From the NCBI GenBank assembly GCA_003056245.1, contig MVDH01000003.1, positions 845,957 to 909,956 of the forward strand: DNA of 64,000 nucleotides, given 5' to 3'. Under the pieces are notes generated by a model, which was not told where the DNA came from, made no database searches, and saw nothing but the letters and a program-made list of their open reading frames with translations. Below, one piece after another: positions 36,682 to 46,249 of the stretch. A program made the position numbers and the translations under genes. The first letter of the stretch is position 1. Every line of letters starts with the position of its first letter. This DNA comes from Cellvibrio sp. 79. GTDB lineage: Bacteria; Pseudomonadota; Gammaproteobacteria; Pseudomonadales; Cellvibrionaceae.

Positions 36682-39600
36682 TCACGCTTGACCGGCTTTT
36701 TTGCGCAGTGGCAAATAGAGCCCCAGCAACGCCAGCAGTAACAAGCTGGTACTACCGCCGCCCCCGCCTTTTTTACCACCGTCAGTGCTGCCGCCACCGC
36801 TATTACCACCACCGGTATTTCCGCCGGTATTGCCACCATTGTCAGGTGTTTCGGCGGTAATTTTGGATGAGGTTAACTTTAATTCGGCTCCCTGGTTGAT
36901 GATTTTCACCAGGCCCACACCGTCCGCAAACCAGAAGTCACTTTGGTATTCGATACTCACCGGAACACCATCCACCGTGGCGCTACCTGAGAAATAAATA
37001 CGCGTATGCAGCGCTGAATAATTTCCTGCCGGGACTACCACCTGTTCACTTCCCAGATAGGTAACCTGCGTGTTCCAGGTGAGGTCGCGCTTGCCATAGG
37101 TCGGGCTGATATTTACAGAACCGCGGCCGGAACTCGAATTACTGGAGAGCAGGTTGACGCCTTTGTCCATGCTGAAATCCAGCGAAAATGAGCCGAAATC
37201 TGTGTAAACCGTTGGCAAATACAATCCATAGAAGCGCACTTGATTGTCCACGACTTTCAAATAGAGCTTGCCGCCCGCCGGGAAACTAATTGGATTAATG
37301 GTTTGGTCAGCGATTTTCTTATCCGCTCCCAAGGTCACAGTTCCGCCCGAGATGTCGTAAACCCACTGGTTGCTTTTTGCCATCGGCAGGAAACGTGCAA
37401 CATCCCCCAAGGCACTTTTGGTGGCGTCGAGCGGGTAGTAATCCTGAAAATCCGATACACCGTCATTATCATCGTCGAGATCAGTGGAATTACCGATGCC
37501 ATCTTTATCGGAATCCAGTGACTCAGACGGGTCGTTGGGGCGGAAGTCGTCAGTGTTCTTAACACCGTCGCCATCGCGGTCATCGTCAACATTGTCGCCA
37601 ATACCATCATTGTCAGAGTCGGCACTTTCCAGTGGATTCAACGGAAAGCGGTCGATGTAATCCGGGATGCCATCATTGTCATCATCCGTATCGCTGTTAT
37701 CGCCGATACCGTCTTTATCGCTGTCCGTTTTTTCATACCAATTAGTGGGGAACGCATCTACGCTGTTTAATACGCCGTCGCCATCGATATCCGGATCGAT
37801 GCCATCAGCAATGCCGTCGCCATCGGCATCTTTGGATTCCGCCGGATTGAATGGGAAAGCGTCATACCAGTCATTAACCCCATCGTTATCATCATCCGAG
37901 TCATTGTTGTTACCCCAGCCATCATTGTCGGAGTCCATGCTTTCATAACGATCCAGCGGAAATGCATCTTTATCGTTTTCGATCCCGTCGTTATCTCTAT
38001 CCGGATCGGCGTTATCGCCAATACCATCCCAATCCGTATCGGCAGATTCGGCAGGATTGTAGGGGTACGCATCCAGCCAATCATCAACACCGTCATTATC
38101 ATCGTCGTCGTCAACGTTGTTGCCTATGCCGTCATTATCGAAATCCAGCGTCTCGGTTGAATCCAGGGGGAAACGATCCTGGATATCACTCACCCCGTCG
38201 CCGTCTTTGTCGGTGTCGGCATTGTTGCCAATTCCATCCCAATCAAGGTCTTCGCTTTCAGCCGGGTCTAATGGGAATTCATCGTTTATGTCGGCCACGC
38301 CATCATTATCATCATCGGTATCGGCGTTGTTGCCGATGCCGTCATTGTCGGAGTCCAGGCTTTCATCGCTATCGCGAGGGAAGCGGTCGCTGGTATTCGG
38401 CGTGCCGTCGCCATCTTGATCCGGGTCGCTATTATCGCCAATACCGTCGAGATCCAGATCTACGGTTTCAGCGGCATCAGCCGGGAATAAATCGATACTG
38501 TCTACTACGCCATCACCGTCAAAATCGGCTTCGGTAACGTTCAGGACTTCAAAATCCGGGATGGCATTTTTCAGGGTGATGAGCACCAGCTTGTCTGCCT
38601 GTGGCAATGGCAACAATGCCAATGGTTCGCCCAGAACCTCATGGGCGGCAGTGGCGTCGCGGGTAAAACCGGGGAGCCAGCGGTCGAGATGGGTATAGGT
38701 ATTTTCATCGACTCCTTTGATACTGAAGAGATTGCCGTGCAACCAGACGATGTCGGTGAAACTGCCAGTCGAATTAAGGTCGATCACGCTCCCGATTGTT
38801 CCGGTGGCATATATTTCCCCGGTAGCGAGTGCAGCGAATTTATGATTCTCGGAAAGCTGTACCGGTTTTGTTTGATATATGACGATCATGGGTCGGTATT
38901 TTCTCTCGCCAAAAGTGCCGTCATCGTTAATGCGATGGAAAATAAGGTTGTAGTACGAGTCGCCATAGTAAATGCTGCTGGTTTTGTCGTCCCATTGAAA
39001 CCAGGGAGCAGAGTAGTCCACATTCAGCTGCTCAGTGCGTTGCCCTGCTTTATCCCAGAGTGCAAATTTAATTTTGGTCCCCCAGCTTCCCCACGGGTCT
39101 ATCTCTTGAATGAACAGAAAGTTACCCGCTGACACCAGCACCGGCGATCTGGTGTTCGCGATGGTAAGGGACGACTCTGCGTCGTTATCCAGATCCACGT
39201 AATTGACTCTGCCATCGTAATAGGAGACATAAATGCGCCCATGCGCTGGTAAATAGGCAAGGGATTCCGGGATATCCATCAGATTGATCGTCGCGAGGTA
39301 GCGCTGCTGGCTAATCGACCAACGAAAAATACTGAAGTGGAATTTACTTAAGAGATAAACGGTGTCCTGGTCTGCATCCAGAACTACCTGATCTGGTTTG
39401 AATGCCAGCCCGGTGGGATCGATTGATGCGGGCGGCGTGGAGAGGTTTAGCTGGCTGATGGCCATCGATTCTGCAACCAGGTTGTTGCTGTTATCCAGCC
39501 CGAACCCGAACGCTTTATTGCCATGAACAACCAGTTGGGTGAGCGTCAATCCGTTAGAAAAAGCAGAATGACCGGTCTCCTGCAGCTGCAAGTTGTAACC

Positions 39601-40332
39601 ATAGAGCTGGCCATTGCGCAGTACGACGGGCAAGCCTTGCCAGAAATCCAATGTGGTATAGGCCCCACCCAAATTGGTAACGTAATTTAAATTACCGGTG
39701 TTGTAGATGTTGCCGCTGGTATCTATGACGCGATTGCTATTCGGGAACTTCCGGGGTTGCTCGAGCACGGCGTAATTACCGTGGTAAGGCGTGTCGCGAA
39801 AGGTCTTGATAGTACCGTCAGCATTGATCGAGATCTGGTAAAGATCAGTCGGGGAGTAGTCGGTGTTAGTGGTGTAAAGTTCTGCACCATTATTCGCCAG
39901 GCTGATGAAGCGCCCAAAGGCATACTCGCTTCTGCTATCGATCAAGGTATTGTTGGTTTTATTGGCGACTTGCAGGTAGCCGGTTCCCGCTAAAAATAAC
40001 AATTTATCGGTAGCTTCGATATCCGTAATAATTTTGCTGGTCGTACGCACCGCCGTCTGGTTAGTCCCGTCCAGCGCCAGCTTCACCACCTGGGTGCCAT
40101 AACTCACATAAATACCGGCGGCATCCACATGGATCGCCTTGGGGTTCTGGCTCAGGGTAATGGGGGTGAGGAAGCTCTCGGTTGCCAACGAATAACGCTG
40201 CAATTGATTGGACTGGTCGTCCGCAAAATACACCAGGTTATCGTAGGTGCTGGTTTCCAGCAGACTGGCATGGGCGGCAGCACCCAATAGCAAGCCCAAC
40301 AACCCCAAGCTGTTGGATAAAAGGCGACGCAT
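36682..40332 (-). CDS. Giant secreted protein: beta-propeller, ~12 thrombospondin type 3 repeats, GlyGly-CTERM-like tail
   Basis: 1216 residues. Signal peptide ~1-22 (GLLLGAAAHAS). Residues ~25-590 look like a WD/SMP-30-type propeller (repeated Y-x-x-G / L-x-x-L-D strands, e.g. LVYFADDQSNQLQRYSL). Residues ~605-985 are calcium-binding TSP3 units of about 29-30 residues, e.g. DSDNDGIGDNVDDDRDGDGV followed by FPLDPAES-type ends. After a beta domain, the C-terminus is Gly-rich (GGNTGGGNSGGG...), a Leu-rich helix (TSLLLLALLGLYLPL) and a basic RKKAGQA, as in rhombosortase substrates. Likely surface-attached or released; could be an adhesin or scaffold. SD GGAG before ATG. Confidence 0.85.
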   Translation of the reverse strand: MRRLLSNSLGLLGLLLGAAAHASLLETSTYDNLVYFADDQSNQLQRYSLATESFLTPITLSQNPKAIHVDAAGIYVSYGTQVVKLALDGTNQTAVRTTSKIITDIEATDKLLFLAGTGYLQVANKTNNTLIDSRSEYAFGRFISLANNGAELYTTNTDYSPTDLYQISINADGTIKTFRDTPYHGNYAVLEQPRKFPNSNRVIDTSGNIYNTGNLNYVTNLGGAYTTLDFWQGLPVVLRNGQLYGYNLQLQETGHSAFSNGLTLTQLVVHGNKAFGFGLDNSNNLVAESMAISQLNLSTPPASIDPTGLAFKPDQVVLDADQDTVYLLSKFHFSIFRWSISQQRYLATINLMDIPESLAYLPAHGRIYVSYYDGRVNYVDLDNDAESSLTIANTRSPVLVSAGNFLFIQEIDPWGSWGTKIKFALWDKAGQRTEQLNVDYSAPWFQWDDKTSSIYYGDSYYNLIFHRINDDGTFGERKYRPMIVIYQTKPVQLSENHKFAALATGEIYATGTIGSVIDLNSTGSFTDIVWLHGNLFSIKGVDENTYTHLDRWLPGFTRDATAAHEVLGEPLALLPLPQADKLVLITLKNAIPDFEVLNVTEADFDGDGVVDSIDLFPADAAETVDLDLDGIGDNSDPDQDGDGTPNTSDRFPRDSDESLDSDNDGIGNNADTDDDNDGVADINDEFPLDPAESEDLDWDGIGNNADTDKDGDGVSDIQDRFPLDSTETLDFDNDGIGNNVDDDDDNDGVDDWLDAYPYNPAESADTDWDGIGDNADPDRDNDGIENDKDAFPLDRYESMDSDNDGWGNNNDSDDDNDGVNDWYDAFPFNPAESKDADGDGIADGIDPDIDGDGVLNSVDAFPTNWYEKTDSDKDGIGDNSDTDDDNDGIPDYIDRFPLNPLESADSDNDGIGDNVDDDRDGDGVKNTDDFRPNDPSESLDSDKDGIGNSTDLDDDNDGVSDFQDYYPLDATKSALGDVARFLPMAKSNQWVYDISGGTVTLGADKKIADQTINPISFPAGGKLYLKVVDNQVRFYGLYLPTVYTDFGSFSLDFSMDKGVNLLSSNSSSGRGSVNISPTYGKRDLTWNTQVTYLGSEQVVVPAGNYSALHTRIYFSGSATVDGVPVSIEYQSDFWFADGVGLVKIINQGAELKLTSSKITAETPDNGGNTGGNTGGGNSGGGSTDGGKKGGGGGSTSLLLLALLGLYLPLRKKAGQA
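37430..38530 (-). repeat. Tandem DNA repeats encoding TSP3 units
   Basis: Roughly a dozen degenerate ~87-90-base units rich in GATAC/GATAAC and CCATC motifs (as read on the plus strand: GCCATCATTGTCATCATC-like strings). The repeat arises from the Asp/Asn/Gly-rich calcium-binding protein units and is a site prone to copy-number change. Confidence 0.85.
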
Positions 40333-40633
40333 AGAGACTCCGTATTGTTTATTAGAAGCTACTTTTTACTGAAAGCTGTTCTTGACTGAAAGCTACTTTC
40401 CGCTGTGCCGATCACGGGATTGTAGAGGCAGGATAAAAAACGCGCAGATCATAAGCTTTGTCGCTTGTTTCTGCAAAAAAATCCCAATTTTTATGGCGTG
40501 TGAGGGGATACGCGCGTGTTCTTATTCGATCAGTAGCGCGTATGAAGAGGTAATAAGGAAAATTGGCAAAAGCAGTTATAAATCCAATCACGTAGCCTAT
40601 GTTTCACCACGGGCTACGTGAATGTAACTCTAA
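40333..40633. other. Intergenic region between TonB receptor and TSP3-repeat gene
   Basis: 301 bases. Near the TSP3 gene start there are short direct repeats (ACTGAAAGCT twice, GAAGCTACTTT/AAAGCTACTTT). No gene or clear operator seen; the TSP3 gene promoter should lie here. Confidence 0.45.
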
Positions 40634-42739
40634 TTAAAACGTACGTTGATAACCCAGATTAAAGCTGCGACCTACACCAGTGAAATTGCGGATTTCGTTC
40701 GGGCTGCTTTGCGAGAAATAAGTGAAATAATATTCGTCCGTCAGGTTTTGCACTGCAAAACTGATTTTCCCATCAAATGCAGCGATGTTCGCACTTAAAT
40801 CATAAGTAGTGTAACCATTGAAACTGTTGGTGACGTTGCCACTACTGTTGCGCACATCGCGATCAAACAGATAGTTTGCTTGCAAGCGAGTGTCGATACC
40901 GTCAATCCAGGTGCGATCCCAACTCACATTCACCCGATCCGGCGAAATATTGGTGCCGCCCAAATCGGAATCCACGCGGCCATCTTTATTGGAATCGTAC
41001 CGACCAGTGGCTTCGGCGTAGCGCAAGCCGAGTAAATCAACATCGGTTGCTGCCCATGAAGCACTGAACTCGATACCATCAATTTCAGTTTTTTCACGCG
41101 CTACTGAGTAAATGCCATCGGCACCGCGTACTAAACGCTCACCATATTTAGAGCCGGAATCGTAGTAACTCAATTGCGCAGTAATGTCGCCGGTTTTAAA
41201 TTCCACACCGAATTCGTTGCTCTCAGTGAGTACAGGTTTTAAATCCAGGAAACTTTCTACGCTTTGGTTGGGTACGTTAATCGCGCGCAATACACGGCCG
41301 ACATCAGGCATGGAAAAGGCTTCCGCATAATTGGCAAACGCACGCCAGGTTGTCGTGATTTGGTAGGTTCCGCCAAAGTTAAACAGGGTTTCCGAAAACT
41401 CCGGTGAACCACCTTCCACAAATTGGCCACCGTTATAAGAGGCGAGCGTGGTGAAATCATCTACCTTGAGCTTCGATTTTTCGTGGCGCACGCCGCTGGT
41501 CACCGTGAGTTTATCGATACCGGTAAATTCTGCCTGCGCATAGGGCGCGATATTTTCATATTCGGTGGGCGGCACCCAGGCGCGTCCGGTCTGGATTAAT
41601 TCCTGCCAGGTTTCGTCTTGAATGAGATCAACGCCGTAAATAATATTCACCGGCAAATTAGCGAGCTGATCTTTCACCAGCGTAATTTTTGCGCCGATTT
41701 TTTCCGAATTGTTTTGCGATTGGTCGATCAGGTCCGGGCCATAAGCGGGATCTTGAAAAGTTGTTGATGGCAAAATATCTGTACCATAGGTGCCGGCAAA
41801 ATCCTGGCTGAAACCCTGCACGCGCAGCTTGTGGCCGAGGAAATCATCATTGGCGTAAGTCAGGCTGATGGCCGTGACTTTATTACTGGAACCCTCACCG
41901 GGCATCTCACCTTTCACTGCACTGCTCGGAATACCTTTCGATAGATTGCCCGGTACCGCGATCCAGTTATTTTTATTTTCAATTTCGTAACGGTTCACCA
42001 TCAATTCGATACGCTGGTCATCCCAATCGTAACCACCCTTCACAAAACCATTCCAGGACTCTGAATCCATGGTATCGCCCTGGGCATTGTCGGCACCGAC
42101 AATATCGCCGTGGCCGTCGTAGGCGACGCCGCTGTCGCGTAAACTGATGCTGGCGATAATATCGGCGTTGTTGCTAAAGCGGTTGGACACGCTGTAGCTC
42201 ACGCCGTAATCCGCGCTCTCGCCCACATCTTCAGTTTGAAAACCGGTGCTAAAACGAATGCCTTGTTCCAACTGAGCGGAAGGCTTGCGTGTGATCAGGT
42301 TAATCACCCCGCCCGCTGCACCCAAACCGTGGATCGCATTCGCCCCGTGCAACACTTCAACGCGTTCAATCACCACCGGGTCAATGGTATTTCCCTCACG
42401 GCTACCGTCACGCAATGGATTGGATTGCGGCACTCCGTCGATCATATACAGTGGCTTGCGGCCACGCAGGGTTTCACCGGCATTGGTTAACTTCTGGCGG
42501 CTGGGCGAGAAGCCGGGAATCAAATTTCCCAGGACAGTAGAAAGGTCATCCTGAATCGATAATTGTTGTTCCAATTCGGCCGCGTTAATCACCGTCACCG
42601 TATTGGGAATCGTGCTTAGCGGCCGCTCGGCACGGTTTGCGCTCACAATCACTTCCTGAATATCCGCCGCAACCCCGAAACTGGGCAACAAAGCGGCGGA
42701 AACCAATAAAAAATGGGCAGGATGGCTAAAACGATACAT
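40634..42739 (-). CDS. TonB-dependent siderophore-type receptor
   Basis: 701 residues from ATG 42739 (AGGA upstream); longer in-frame starts overlap the Fur site and give a poor signal peptide. Signal peptide ends FGVAA-DIQ. Plug domain ~30-150 (TonB-box region IQEVIVSANRAERPL; GETLRGRKPLYMIDGVPQSN; VERVEVLHGANAIHGLGAAGG), then a 22-strand barrel ending ..SFNLGYQRTF with terminal Phe. Imports a ferric siderophore or similar; the ligand cannot be read from the sequence. Fur-type operator upstream. Confidence 0.92.
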   Translation of the reverse strand: MYRFSHPAHFLLVSAALLPSFGVAADIQEVIVSANRAERPLSTIPNTVTVINAAELEQQLSIQDDLSTVLGNLIPGFSPSRQKLTNAGETLRGRKPLYMIDGVPQSNPLRDGSREGNTIDPVVIERVEVLHGANAIHGLGAAGGVINLITRKPSAQLEQGIRFSTGFQTEDVGESADYGVSYSVSNRFSNNADIIASISLRDSGVAYDGHGDIVGADNAQGDTMDSESWNGFVKGGYDWDDQRIELMVNRYEIENKNNWIAVPGNLSKGIPSSAVKGEMPGEGSSNKVTAISLTYANDDFLGHKLRVQGFSQDFAGTYGTDILPSTTFQDPAYGPDLIDQSQNNSEKIGAKITLVKDQLANLPVNIIYGVDLIQDETWQELIQTGRAWVPPTEYENIAPYAQAEFTGIDKLTVTSGVRHEKSKLKVDDFTTLASYNGGQFVEGGSPEFSETLFNFGGTYQITTTWRAFANYAEAFSMPDVGRVLRAINVPNQSVESFLDLKPVLTESNEFGVEFKTGDITAQLSYYDSGSKYGERLVRGADGIYSVAREKTEIDGIEFSASWAATDVDLLGLRYAEATGRYDSNKDGRVDSDLGGTNISPDRVNVSWDRTWIDGIDTRLQANYLFDRDVRNSSGNVTNSFNGYTTYDLSANIAAFDGKISFAVQNLTDEYYFTYFSQSSPNEIRNFTGVGRSFNLGYQRTF

Positions 42740-42804
42740 CGGGGAGTTCCTATAGCGAGAGGCGCGCAACATGCGCTGATGAGAATCGGCGCGGATTTTA
42801 ACCT

Positions 42805-42822
42805 TAATGAGAATTGCTATCA
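42805..42822 (-). promoter_or_regulatory. Fur box upstream of TonB receptor
   Basis: On the minus strand TGATAGCAATTCTCATTA resembles the Fur consensus GATAATGATAATCATTATC (most of the GATA..AT..TCATTA positions agree). It lies 66-83 bases before the receptor ATG, so iron repression is likely. Confidence 0.7.
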
Positions 42823-42926
42823 ACGGCGGATGATTCTACATCGGGTTAAATTGTGTAAGGCGAGATTGGTGGTGATGTAATCTCTTGTGCTATTTTGTGT
42901 ACTTCTGAATGCAGTAGGAATTCTTC

Positions 42927-43169
42927 ATGTCTACTACGATGACAATTCGTCTTGATGACGATCTCAAACAACGTTTGGATAAGCTGGCTGATGCTACGCA
43001 CAGATCCAAATCTTTTCTGGCTACCGAAGCTATTCGTGATTTTGTAGAGCTTAACGAATGGCAGGTTCAGGAAATCCAGAATGCTTTGATAGAAGCAGAT
43101 AATGACGAATTTGCGGCAAAAGAGCAGGTGGCAAATGTATTTAAAAAATGGGGTGTAAATGCAGATTGA
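42927..43169 (+). CDS. Ribbon-helix-helix antitoxin (second TA pair)
   Basis: 80 residues. TMTIRLDDDLKQRLDKLADA and HRSKSFLATEAIRDFVELNE form the RHH fold; acidic C-terminal region. AGGA precedes the ATG. Overlaps the toxin gene by 11 bases. Not closely similar to the antitoxin at 21254. Confidence 0.9.
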   Translation: MSTTMTIRLDDDLKQRLDKLADATHRSKSFLATEAIRDFVELNEWQVQEIQNALIEADNDEFAAKEQVANVFKKWGVNAD

Positions 43170-43449
43170 ATGGCTAGGGAAGGCCCTGAATAATTTGGAA
43201 GAGGAAATTTCCTATATTGCTAATGATGATCCTGAAACAGCGCGAGTGGTTTTGCAACGTATTCATGACTCTCTTGTATTATTGCGCGATAACCCGGCAC
43301 TTGGCCAACCTGGTCGTATTCATGGCACGCGTGAATTAATTGTACCTAATACTCGCTATCTCATTCCCTACCGTGTAAAACCTCAAATTCAACAAATACA
43401 AATTTTGCGCCTGTTTCATACATCGAGGAAATTACCAAAGCGTTGGTGA
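43159..43449 (+). CDS. ParE/RelE-family toxin (second TA pair)
   Basis: 96 residues: MQIEWLGKALNNLEEEISYI at the start, central NPALGQPGRIHGTRELIVPN, end IQILRLFHTSRKLPKRW. ParE-like fold expected. Start lies within the end of the antitoxin gene, so translation is coupled. Stop is 9 bases before ogt. Confidence 0.9.
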   Translation: MQIEWLGKALNNLEEEISYIANDDPETARVVLQRIHDSLVLLRDNPALGQPGRIHGTRELIVPNTRYLIPYRVKPQIQQIQILRLFHTSRKLPKRW

Positions 43450-43458
43450 TTAAAATTT

Positions 43459-43962
43459 ATGCCAAATTATTTCAAAATCATTGCATCTCCTGTAGGTGAT
43501 TTAACCCTCATCGCCAGTGATAAGGGTTTGATGGCAATACTTTGGGAAAATGATGATCCAGCGCGAGTAAAAATTGATGCTGGTGCGCGAAAAGATGACC
43601 ACGCGTTGCTATGCGAAACTGAAAAGCAATTACGTGAATATTTTTCAGGTGAGCGTAAAACATTTGAAGTACCGCTGGATTTTTGCGGCACTGAATTCCA
43701 GCAGCAAGTCTGGCAGGCACTGCTAACAATTCCTTTTGGTGAAACGCGCAGTTATTTGCAAATCGCACAACAAATTGGCAATGAAAAATCCGTGCGTGCC
43801 GTCGGCGCTGCCAATGGCAAAAATCCTGTGTCGATTATCGCCCCTTGCCATCGTGTTATTGGTTCTTCCGGAAAACTCATCGGTTTTGCCGGCGGCTTGG
43901 AAGCAAAGGCATTTCTGTTGCAACTGGAGTCGCCAACACAACAAGCGGATTTGTGGGGATAA
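43459..43962 (+). CDS. ogt: Methylated-DNA-protein-cysteine methyltransferase
   Basis: 167 residues. Catalytic Cys130 in the I-I-A-P-C-H-R-V-I motif, preceded by GETRSYLQIAQQIGNEKSVR (HTH that holds DNA) and followed by GKLIGFAGGLEAKAFLL. Removes O6-methyl from guanine. Nine bases after the toxin gene, so perhaps transcribed with it. Confidence 0.93.
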   Translation: MPNYFKIIASPVGDLTLIASDKGLMAILWENDDPARVKIDAGARKDDHALLCETEKQLREYFSGERKTFEVPLDFCGTEFQQQVWQALLTIPFGETRSYLQIAQQIGNEKSVRAVGAANGKNPVSIIAPCHRVIGSSGKLIGFAGGLEAKAFLLQLESPTQQADLWG

Positions 43963-44017
43963 GCTGTATCTGCTGTCTTTGAACCAAAAATTGATGCAGC
44001 TTATCCAGTGGAAAGAA

Positions 44018-44869
44018 TCACAAAATATAATCAAACAAAAATTTTGCTACACCATCCTCATGATTTGGTTGCGCGCGCCGGGCGTTTGGAAATAATTGCT
44101 TGAGTGTTTTGCCAGCATTTTCCATCACCACCGGATGAGCAACGGTGCGGAACAATTCCACATCATTCAAACCATCACCAAACGCCATGGCTTGATCGAC
44201 CGATAGCGACAGTTTTTCCAGCAATACTTTCAAGGCATAACCTTTGGAAATATTTTTTTGCATCACTTCCAGATAGCAATCATCGGAAAAGGTCAGGTTT
44301 ATTTGCAGCGATGTATGTTCCAGAATTTTTGCTTTCAATTTCAGTAACTCGGCGTGCTCACCATAAAAAAGAATTTTCAAAGCCGGGGTTGCAATCATTT
44401 CCTGCAAATCTATCTGGCGATAGAAAAATTGCGTCTGCTCATGGGCATCCAGCATCGCTTCACATGGTGCAATGGTTAACCATTCGCTATCAGTGAACAT
44501 ATTCAGATTCACATTGAATTGCGCCGCCAATGGCAACAATGTCTGGTTGACCAGCAGTGGCAAACCCTCGCGATAAATCAGTTCGCCGTTACGATCATGA
44601 ATATTGGCGCCGTTGCAAGTAATGGTCGCAATATCACCTCCCAATTGTTGCAAATGGAATTGCACATCATTGACATGGCGGCCGGTTGCAATCACCAGAT
44701 TAAAACCGCGTTCGCGCAATCCATGTAACGCACGAAGATTTTGTGGCGAAATTACATGCTCATCATTCAGCAAGGTTCCGTCCATATCGAACACAAAAGT
44801 ATTTACCTCATCCAGCGCTGCAATTTTTTTAACTGCAGTGGCAGGTTCTATTTCAGTTAACAATGTCAT
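44018..44869 (-). CDS. Cof-type HAD-superfamily phosphatase
   Basis: 283 residues. Motif I FVFDMDGTLLND, motif II VIATGR, motif III Lys region, motif IV FGDGLNDVELF, with a C2B cap between (typical for Cof/YidA/YbiV). Dephosphorylates sugar phosphates or cofactors. Its ATG overlaps the VOC gene stop as ATGA, so the two form a unit. Confidence 0.92.
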   Translation of the reverse strand: MTLLTEIEPATAVKKIAALDEVNTFVFDMDGTLLNDEHVISPQNLRALHGLRERGFNLVIATGRHVNDVQFHLQQLGGDIATITCNGANIHDRNGELIYREGLPLLVNQTLLPLAAQFNVNLNMFTDSEWLTIAPCEAMLDAHEQTQFFYRQIDLQEMIATPALKILFYGEHAELLKLKAKILEHTSLQINLTFSDDCYLEVMQKNISKGYALKVLLEKLSLSVDQAMAFGDGLNDVELFRTVAHPVVMENAGKTLKQLFPNARRAQPNHEDGVAKFLFDYIL

Positions 44870-45246
44870 GCGGTTATCTCCACTGTATTGCCATCGGGAT
44901 CTGCTATTGCACTTTCAAAATAACCATCACCGGTCCAGCGCGGCCCGGATAATAATTTATAACCATCACTTACCAGCAATTCGGTTAGCGTGGTTACCGC
45001 CGTTTCACCGCCGACACTTAATGCGATGTGCGCATAACCGCTACGATTGGTGTTATCCGAATAAACCAGGCCGGGGCGCGTCATTAATTCCAGGCGCGCA
45101 TCGCCTTTGGCGTGCAAAAAATAGGATTCAAATTGTTTAGCGGGATTGGTGTATTTCTCGCCGGCATTAAAGCCGAAGTAATGGCAATAAAACGCTTTGG
45201 CTCGCTCCAGGTCAGGAGTGTAAATAGCCAGGTGATCGATCTTCAC
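44866..45246 (-). CDS. VOC-family (glyoxalase/bleomycin-resistance fold) protein
   Basis: 126 residues. Starts MKIDHLAIYTPDLERAKAFY, with RLELMTRPGLV, GYAHIALSVGG and GDGYFESAIADPDGNTVEIT; His5, Glu and His positions fit a metal site. Substrate unknown. Divergent from a LysR gene that may regulate it; co-translated with the HAD phosphatase. Confidence 0.9.
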   Translation of the reverse strand: MKIDHLAIYTPDLERAKAFYCHYFGFNAGEKYTNPAKQFESYFLHAKGDARLELMTRPGLVYSDNTNRSGYAHIALSVGGETAVTTLTELLVSDGYKLLSGPRWTGDGYFESAIADPDGNTVEITA

Positions 45247-45373
45247 AATGTACCTCTCGCCAATCGATATTTTCTGTTCGGTTTATTATTGGACGAGTGC
45301 TATCATAAATAAAACTAATTTTTTCTATTTTAAAGATCAAATTAACTTATATGGCTTTTCATTGGGGACTGCT

Positions 45374-46249
45374 ATGAAATTAACCCCGCATATCATCGCC
45401 CATCTTCCCTATCTGGCTGCACTTGCGGAAACAGGCAGTTTCACTGTTGCTGCGCAGCAAATGAACATCACCCAGGCAGCGATGAGTTACCAGATAAAAG
45501 CATTGGAAGAAAAATTAAATTGCACGCTGGTGATGCGGCAGTCAGGTGCCCGGCTCAAACTCACCAGTGCCGGTGAGTTGCTGATAACGGAATACCTATA
45601 CTGCGCCAAGCGTTTGAATATGGTGTTACAACAGTTAAATCATGGCGAAGGCAAAGGCATATTAAAAATCAGCACACCGGTGGATTTCGGCAGCATGCTA
45701 ATGCCCAAGGCTATGGCTGCACTAAAAATACTTGCGCCTGATTTGCATATTGATTTACACACCAGCGACGACATGATTGACCTGGCAGCGTCCAAGTGGG
45801 ATATGGCCATTCGTTCTTATCTGAATACGGATCAACCGCCACTATACACATCGAAAATATGCCTGGTCGTTAGCGAGATTTACAAAAAGCGTTGCGGTGT
45901 ACCCAAAACAATTCTGGATATTAACCGGCACACTGTTTTGATGCGCGAAAACGCCAATCACCGCACCTGGAAAACATTATTGGCGCAACATGATTTAACG
46001 ATCGACCATATCCAGGATCGCATGATTATGGGGAACACCCTCGCCTTAAAAGAAGCGGCGAAACAAGGTTTGGGGATTGCACTATTGCCAGAATTTGTGG
46101 TGCGGGAAGATATCAGCGAAAAGAAATTAACGGTGCTGCTACCAAAAATTACCACTACGCTGTCATCCAATTTTTATTTATCAAAAATCAATGCATCGCA
46201 ACTTCAATCCTATGAACAATTGTTGAGACGGGTTTTTAAGGAGATTTAA
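45374..46249 (+). CDS. LysR-family regulator
   Basis: 291 residues from ATG 45374 (GGGGA upstream). HTH: AALAETGSFTVAAQQMNITQ followed by AAMSYQIKALEEKLNCTLVM. C-terminal effector domain. Divergent from the VOC/HAD pair with a 127-base gap, so that pair is the likely target. Its stop directly abuts the remnant at 46250. Confidence 0.88.
   Translation: MKLTPHIIAHLPYLAALAETGSFTVAAQQMNITQAAMSYQIKALEEKLNCTLVMRQSGARLKLTSAGELLITEYLYCAKRLNMVLQQLNHGEGKGILKISTPVDFGSMLMPKAMAALKILAPDLHIDLHTSDDMIDLAASKWDMAIRSYLNTDQPPLYTSKICLVVSEIYKKRCGVPKTILDINRHTVLMRENANHRTWKTLLAQHDLTIDHIQDRMIMGNTLALKEAAKQGLGIALLPEFVVREDISEKKLTVLLPKITTTLSSNFYLSKINASQLQSYEQLLRRVFKEI

Noticed and set aside
37430-38530. Regular repeats that could suggest a CRISPR array
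   Set aside because: Units are continuous coding sequence with no distinct spacers; they encode TSP3 motifs.
37240-38540. Several frames opposite the TSP3 repeats
   Set aside because: Repetitive DNA keeps several frames open at once; the products are Arg/Ser/His-rich low-complexity text.
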